Shown here: positions 60,890-64,000 of the stretch, in pieces
How positions within the stretch are numbered: position 1 is the stretch's first letter
How the letters are laid out: every line of letters starts with the position of its first letter
NCBI GenBank assembly: GCA_006937955.1
Contig: SSNP01000002.1
Span: 8,389,170 to 8,453,169 of the forward strand
DNA from: Pachypanchax playfairii
Lineage: Eukaryota; Chordata; Actinopteri; Cyprinodontiformes; Aplocheilidae
DNA: 64,000 nucleotides
Reading direction: 5' to 3'
Translations under genes and position numbers: made by a program
The notes under the pieces: model-generated
What the model was told of the DNA's origin: nothing
Databases searched by the model: none
What the model saw: the letters and a program-made list of their open reading frames with translations, nothing else

Positions 60890-63263
60890 TAAAAAAAAAA
60901 CAAAAAAAAACAAAAGCTTTTATTTCTGTGAGATTTGTCTTAAGACCCCCAAGAGAAAAAAAATAAAGCTGAATCAGTTAGAAATCAAATAGACCTTTTA
61001 GAACAATAAATAAACTTTCTGTTAATTTATCAAAAAGCACATTTATAGAGTTTTGTTTAAACACAAACACATTTAACTAAACAGTTAGAAACACGACAAA
61101 TGATCTAACATCACTCGTTTTTGTTCCTTGTGGTGTGACATCTGGTGTGTTTTGCACTATGTCCACCTGTACACACGTTACATCACCTTCTGCAGGTAAA
61201 TCTCATTTTTATGATGTGTTCAAGTGCCATTTGGATTCCAGGTGACACAACACAAGAGAGGAGGCCTTTCATTGCTGCAGGTTCTTGACATGTGTTTAAT
61301 ATTTAAAAGCAAAGTTCAATGATTTATTTAGATTCCAATTTAAGATTACCATAGCTAAAAGTATTAAATATAGAATCATAGAAATTGTGTGAATAATTAA
61401 CTAAAGTGTCAAAAAAGTGATTAAAAGTGACAAAATAAACAGTTTGACTTTCCATTCTGTCTCTAAAGTGTTTATTAAAGACTCACATAACATTTTGTGA
61501 AGTGAGTGTATTTAATGATGTATCTTTAGACAATTTTTCTCAACATATTATGAAAAGAAATCCTCCTTAGATGAATCTTTGTCTCTGTATTCACAGGAGA
61601 AAAACAACAACATTCAGCTTCTTAATTCTCCCTTCTGACATACTGTTGTTCCAAGGAGAAGTCTCACTCGCTCCAGAGACAGAAACTATTTTTATTAAAT
61701 GCCAAATCAATTATAAATGCAATCAAAGTGGTTTTATATGAGATTACTTACAATCCCCTGAATGTAATCCCTGTAATAAAATCTCATTTATCTCCATGGA
61801 TTACGTTGTTATTAGAGAAGCCATGCAGTCATTTATCATCAACCCTTGCTGGGTATTTAATCTAGAATACCTTATTAGTCCTGGTAAAAAAGAAAATTTA
61901 GCAATTAATCCCATTTGTTGGAGTGTTAATGTTGAGATTTCAGCCTCTGATTTCAGACTCAAAACAGAAACAGAAAACTTTTTACGCAATCTATAAACTG
62001 CAGGAACACAGTTTTCACTCTTAAAACATTTATAAGTGAACATCTGTTTCTCGTCACAGTTAGCTGCAAGTCAGTTTCTTCCAAAAATAACAAAGTGTGC
62101 CTGTTATCATTGTTAAAGCATCTACATTCAATGACAACCATATTTTTCTTGGTGTAACCATAAAATAAGCCACTTGTTGTATCCGAGGAGACGTGCACTC
62201 TAGTTTTTGTGACCAAATTTAGTGAAAAGCATCTGAGGTTTGATGGAACTGGAAGGTAAATGTTGTGATGGAGAAGGACTAATTGATTCCTAAAGTTTTA
62301 ATATTTTTATCTAAGATAATGCTCTACAACACATTTATCCTTAAGATCAATACTAATTACTACTCATGCTACATCTGTATATGTTTAAAGTCAGACATTA
62401 TGTGAGGGATCCAGCTTCTATTGATGCACGTGGATAATTGCAGATTTCTACATTTTCAGTTTTAGCAGCATCATGAAACGTGAAAATGTTTTAACCCTAA
62501 GCTACATCACTTTGATAAAGTCTTGTAATGTTGTTTTAAGGGTTTTCTCACAATCATTTAGAAACAGGTGGTTGATAAAGCAAATGGTGTCATTCATTGT
62601 CTTAATGTTTCCTGCTGCAGTTATCTACTGAACATGGAGCTTTAGGACTCTCCACTACTGTGGTGTTAAAAAAGAACAAAACTGAAACTGTATCTTTTCA
62701 TGACAAACATGTGGTTGTTTTTTTCGTACATTGTTTCCATTGTTTGTTGTTACGTATTAAGTCTGAAAAAGCACTTTGTAATCAGCAGTGGAAAACAGGT
62801 GAATTGGCAGGTAAAATTACTGACATCAGAGGATGGAAACATGCAGCGTTCACTGTTTGGCATTTTGAATTTTCAGAAAACTGACCACCTGATTTGATGT
62901 TTCGTCACTGCGTTTACTCATTATTTGTACTTAAAGCATATAAAACAGCATGTTATCAGGACATTTGTTGACGGATCACAACACTTAGTTGGAGGCAAAA
63001 AGGCTGTTTATTTATTTATTTTATATCATAGTAAATACAGTTAATTGTATTCTTAAAGCACTATAAAAATGTTTGTTTGTTTATTTGTTAATATAATATA
63101 ATTTAAAATTGTTACTTAAAATTGTAACTAGAAAAGCACTCAGAGAGCGCAGACCTCTACCAAACACCTCAGTTTCCCCATATTGTGATCTTTTTCTAAA
63201 ACACAGAATTTATAAAAAGTGTTTTTTATTTATTTATTTTTTTAATCAAAAATGGTGTGCAGA
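60890..63263. other. Presumed intron/intergenic, with a possible conserved element at 61690-61870
   Basis: No gene seen. The stretch 61690-61870 is complex, TE-free AT-rich sequence with several TAATCC-type words and is the best candidate for conserved non-coding DNA in the window. Confidence 0.35.
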
Positions 63264-63392
63264 ATGGATGGATGGATGGATGGATGGATGGATGGATGGA
63301 TGGATGGATAAACAGAGGATGGATGGATGGATAAACAGAGGATGGATGGATGGATGGATGGATGGATGGATGGATGGATGGATGGATGGATG
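63264..63392 (+). repeat. (GGAT)n microsatellite with TAAACAGA interruptions
   Basis: GGAT units with two copies of GGATGGATAAACAGA inside, so part of the array has duplicated as a longer unit. The MDGW and HPSI open frames across it are artefacts. Confidence 0.96.
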
Positions 63393-64000
63393 TCCCGTCT
63401 ATATCTCGCACATCTAATTTAAAATTGATGGAAGCTTTTCTCTGCAGGAGAAACATGACATGAGCTAAACCCTTTATGCACATGGTCACTGTTTGTCCAT
63501 GTACTTGCCCTCTAATTTATTCAATCTTCTTGCACCACAATAACAGTGCACATCATTTTTATAAAAAGTGGAGAGCCAAAAGGAAACTGTATATGTGCTT
63601 AAGTGCGATCCTTCTGGAGAAAAGCACCCAATTTACTACAAACCTGGAAAGGAACAGTACATTCTACTGATTGTTCTGCTCTGGGTGTGAGAAGGACAAC
63701 GAGTAACTGAGAGAACCAGATAAAAGCACAAACAGGTAAAAAATTTAGTTTTTTAAAGAAACATTTAAAAAGAAAAGAAAAAAATCCAACCAGGGTTAAA
63801 AAAAAAAAAGAATTGCTGCTGATTTCACAGTCATTAGTAACATATACAAATATTTCTAAGCTTTTCATCACAGTTTTCTGTAACTGTTATTTTTAAGATC
63901 TTTTTTTAGAACACGGCTCCAGATTCAACTTTTTCAGCTCCAAACTATTCAGCTTATTTGCTCAACTTTACCGCAGTGTAAACTGAAAAGTTTCTTTGCT
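63393..64000. other. Window end, no feature seen
   Basis: AT-rich DNA; no exon or repeat recognised. Confidence 0.5.

Noticed and set aside
1..64000. CRISPR arrays, tRNA or rRNA genes, bacterial operons, endogenous virus genes
   Set aside because: None seen. The tandem arrays are microsatellites without spacers, the only tRNA-like signal is the B-box inside a retroposon, and no gag, pol or env reading frame of a retrovirus was recognised.

Overview
The window looks like nuclear DNA of a teleost fish. It is AT-rich and intron-rich. It carries fish-type repeats: a Tc1-like element with 200-bp inverted repeats, three 3' pieces of one CR1/L2-type LINE, a SINE/LINE tail ending in the common 'TAAGTCGCTTTGGATAAAAG' motif, several MITEs and long GGAT arrays. 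Four genes can be modelled exon by exon: tmem163 (minus, partial), acmsd (plus, complete), ccnt2 (plus, complete) and map3k19 (minus, complete). This is the gene order of human 2q21.3, so the window is an old vertebrate synteny block. There is no bacterial, viral, CRISPR or operon-like content.

Layout. 1-13000: tmem163, with exon 1 at 12519-12720 and exon 2 at 4997-5116; the remaining exons lie left of the window. Its first intron holds the young Tc1 element (8385-9987), a tRNA-like retroposon with a TGGA tail (7185-7545) and a LINE fragment (10715-11335). 13000-15045: gap between the divergent tmem163 and acmsd. 15046-19110: acmsd, ten exons, 336 aa, all known metal and catalytic residues present, with a GC-AG first intron. 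19924-27772: ccnt2, ten exons, about 712 aa; its intron 6 holds a GC-rich block and a 683-bp TA-flanked DNA element. 29605-38438: map3k19, fourteen exons, 1341 aa, converging on ccnt2; it has an N-terminal ankyrin-like region encoded by exons 1-4. 38439-41835: no gene seen. 41836-42381: GC-richer leader and a 58-bp first coding exon of a secreted or membrane protein. The rest of the window (42382-64000) appears to be its first intron or intergenic DNA, with MITEs, two LINE tails, microsatellites and a possible conserved non-coding element near 61740-61870.

The neighbours share descent rather than a pathway. TMEM163 is a vesicular zinc-binding or efflux protein of the CDF superfamily. ACMSD diverts tryptophan catabolism away from quinolinate and NAD. 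Cyclin T2 is the regulatory subunit of P-TEFb. MAP3K19 is a STE11-type stress kinase. Exon models were made by hand from splice sites, reading phase and remembered family sequences; no search was run. I did not find a novel multi-gene system. The best leads are the map3k19 ankyrin exons, the acmsd GC-AG intron, the near-identical Tc1 repeats, a 12-residue tandem repeat in a LINE ORF, the block after the weak ccnt2 exon-6 donor, and an unexplained 236-codon ORF at 59440-60150.
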